This document shows, in pieces, positions 6,891-7,197 of a stretch of 7,197 nucleotides of DNA (position 1 is the stretch's first letter; every line of letters starts with the position of its first letter). The notes beneath the pieces are model-generated. The model searched no databases, was not told where the DNA came from, and saw only the letters and a list, made by a program, of their open reading frames with translations. The translations under genes were made by a program, and so were the position numbers. The stretch is from Bacillota bacterium (GTDB lineage Bacteria > Bacillota > Dethiobacteria > Dethiobacterales > Dethiobacteraceae), in assembly GCA_024650095.1 (NCBI GenBank), contig JANKMV010000105.1, positions 1-7,197 on the forward strand. The letters are read 5' to 3'.

Positions 6891-6932
6891 AGCCTGAGTT
6901 CCATTTAATTTGGACTCAGGTTATTATTGTTG
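6891..6932 (+). terminator. Intrinsic terminator of the FAD dehydrogenase-TruA unit
   Basis: AGCCTGAGTTCC (6891-6902) pairs with GGACTCAGGTT (6912-6922) with one bulged T, around a 9-base AT-rich loop. The T-rich tract TTATTATTGTT follows. The stem is strong but the tract is interrupted, so it is a probable rather than textbook rho-independent terminator, placed about 50 bases after the TruA-like stop. Confidence 0.75.
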
Positions 6933-7003
6933 CTAGGAGGATTGTTTGGTATAAATTTCCTTGTCAAGCATTTTTGATTATGTCCCGAAAAGTTAAAAAC
7001 ATT

Positions 7004-7025
7004 AGCACCAGCGTGAGTTGGTGCT
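7004..7025 (-). terminator. Terminator-like hairpin behind the transposase gene
   Basis: AGCACCA (7004-7010) and TGGTGCT (7019-7025) form a 7-base-pair stem with an 8-base loop. Read on the minus strand it lies 10 bases after the transposase stop and is followed after four bases by TTTTT (plus-strand AAAAA at 6995-6999). This orientation fits termination of the transposase message better than the plus strand, where the T-run is interrupted. It could instead be part of the insertion-sequence end. Confidence 0.5.
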
Positions 7026-7035
7026 TTCTGTCTGT

Positions 7036-7197
7036 CTAATACACCATTTCCTGTGAATAGATCATATCCTCAAAAGTTCTGCAGGACTCAGCGATGTGGT
7101 GCTTCTGGGTCTTAACGTAGTCTGTAAAGGCCTTTGCTTTCCAAGGGTGACTCATCGGTGGCACGTACCGTTTCTGTGGTTTGGTGACCGTTTGAGG
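7036..7197 (-). CDS. C-terminal end of an insertion-sequence transposase (partial)
   Basis: The minus strand is open from the window edge to a TAG at 7038-7036, giving the last 53 residues of a protein whose start lies outside the window. The segment K-R-Y-V-P-P-M-S-H-P-W-K-A-K-A-F followed by Q-K-H-H resembles the C-terminal tail of DDE transposases of the ISNCY/IS1202-like group, which carry a Pro-Pro-x-x-His-Pro-Trp motif just after the catalytic core. The catalytic residues themselves are off the window, so whether the element is intact cannot be judged. The gene is oriented opposite to all other genes here, as expected for an inserted element. The family assignment is from memory of the motif and is less certain than the call of a transposase. 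Confidence 0.6.
   Translation of the reverse strand, partial: PQTVTKPQKRYVPPMSHPWKAKAFTDYVKTQKHHIAESCRTFEDMIYSQEMVY

Larger units (their letters stand above)
6933..7197 (-). mobile_element. End of an insertion sequence running off the window
   Basis: The transposase tail at 7036-7197 shows that an insertion sequence enters from the right edge. Its left end must fall between the terminator near 6932 and the hairpin at 7004. I cannot fix the boundary because the other terminal inverted repeat is outside the window. On the minus strand, TTGACA (plus-strand TGTCAA at 6962-6967) lies near the likely end, but no -10 element stands at proper spacing. The left boundary given here is an outer limit, not an observed junction. 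Confidence 0.45.

Noticed and set aside
6935..6979. Short frame from TTG 6942 after AGGAGG
   Set aside because: The start is one base from the ribosome binding site and the frame stops after 11 codons; not a gene as it stands.

Overview
The window looks like chromosomal DNA from a strictly anaerobic, low-to-moderate-GC Firmicute, of the Clostridia or Negativicutes (Sporomusa/Pelosinus-like) kind. The evidence is a zinc-ligand-free URO-D-type methyltransferase-like protein, a YetF/DUF421 membrane protein, a clostridial FAD-dependent dehydrogenase (COG2509 type), strong AAGGAGG ribosome binding sites and a TTG start. The taxonomic guess rests on protein resemblance alone. There is no rRNA, tRNA or CRISPR array.

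Layout: 1-280 is a non-coding leader with one modest hairpin. 281-1429 encodes a URO-D superfamily protein, followed after 23 bases by an unlisted 47-codon acidic small protein (1453-1596) and a clear intrinsic terminator (1638-1670). A weak promoter (1688-1716) and a short leader ORF (1767-1802), whose stop overlaps a TTG start, precede a membrane-anchored MutS-type ATPase (1799-3592). A YetF/DUF421 protein follows (3698-4411), then a COG2509-type FAD dehydrogenase (4476-6083), then a divergent TruA-type pseudouridine synthase (6103-6840) ending at a terminator near 6891-6932. The right edge (7036-7197, minus strand) is the C-terminal end of an insertion-sequence transposase with its own hairpin.

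How the genes relate: the first two form one likely transcription unit. The FAD protein and TruA-like protein are tightly spaced (19 bases) and probably co-transcribed, possibly with the YetF gene upstream (64 bases). No single pathway joins all of them, and I see no defence or phage module. The most unusual observations are the TruA homologue whose catalytic aspartate is a glutamate, the membrane MutS-like ATPase without mismatch-recognition domains and with a coupled mini-ORF in front, and the small acidic protein downstream of the URO-D-like gene.
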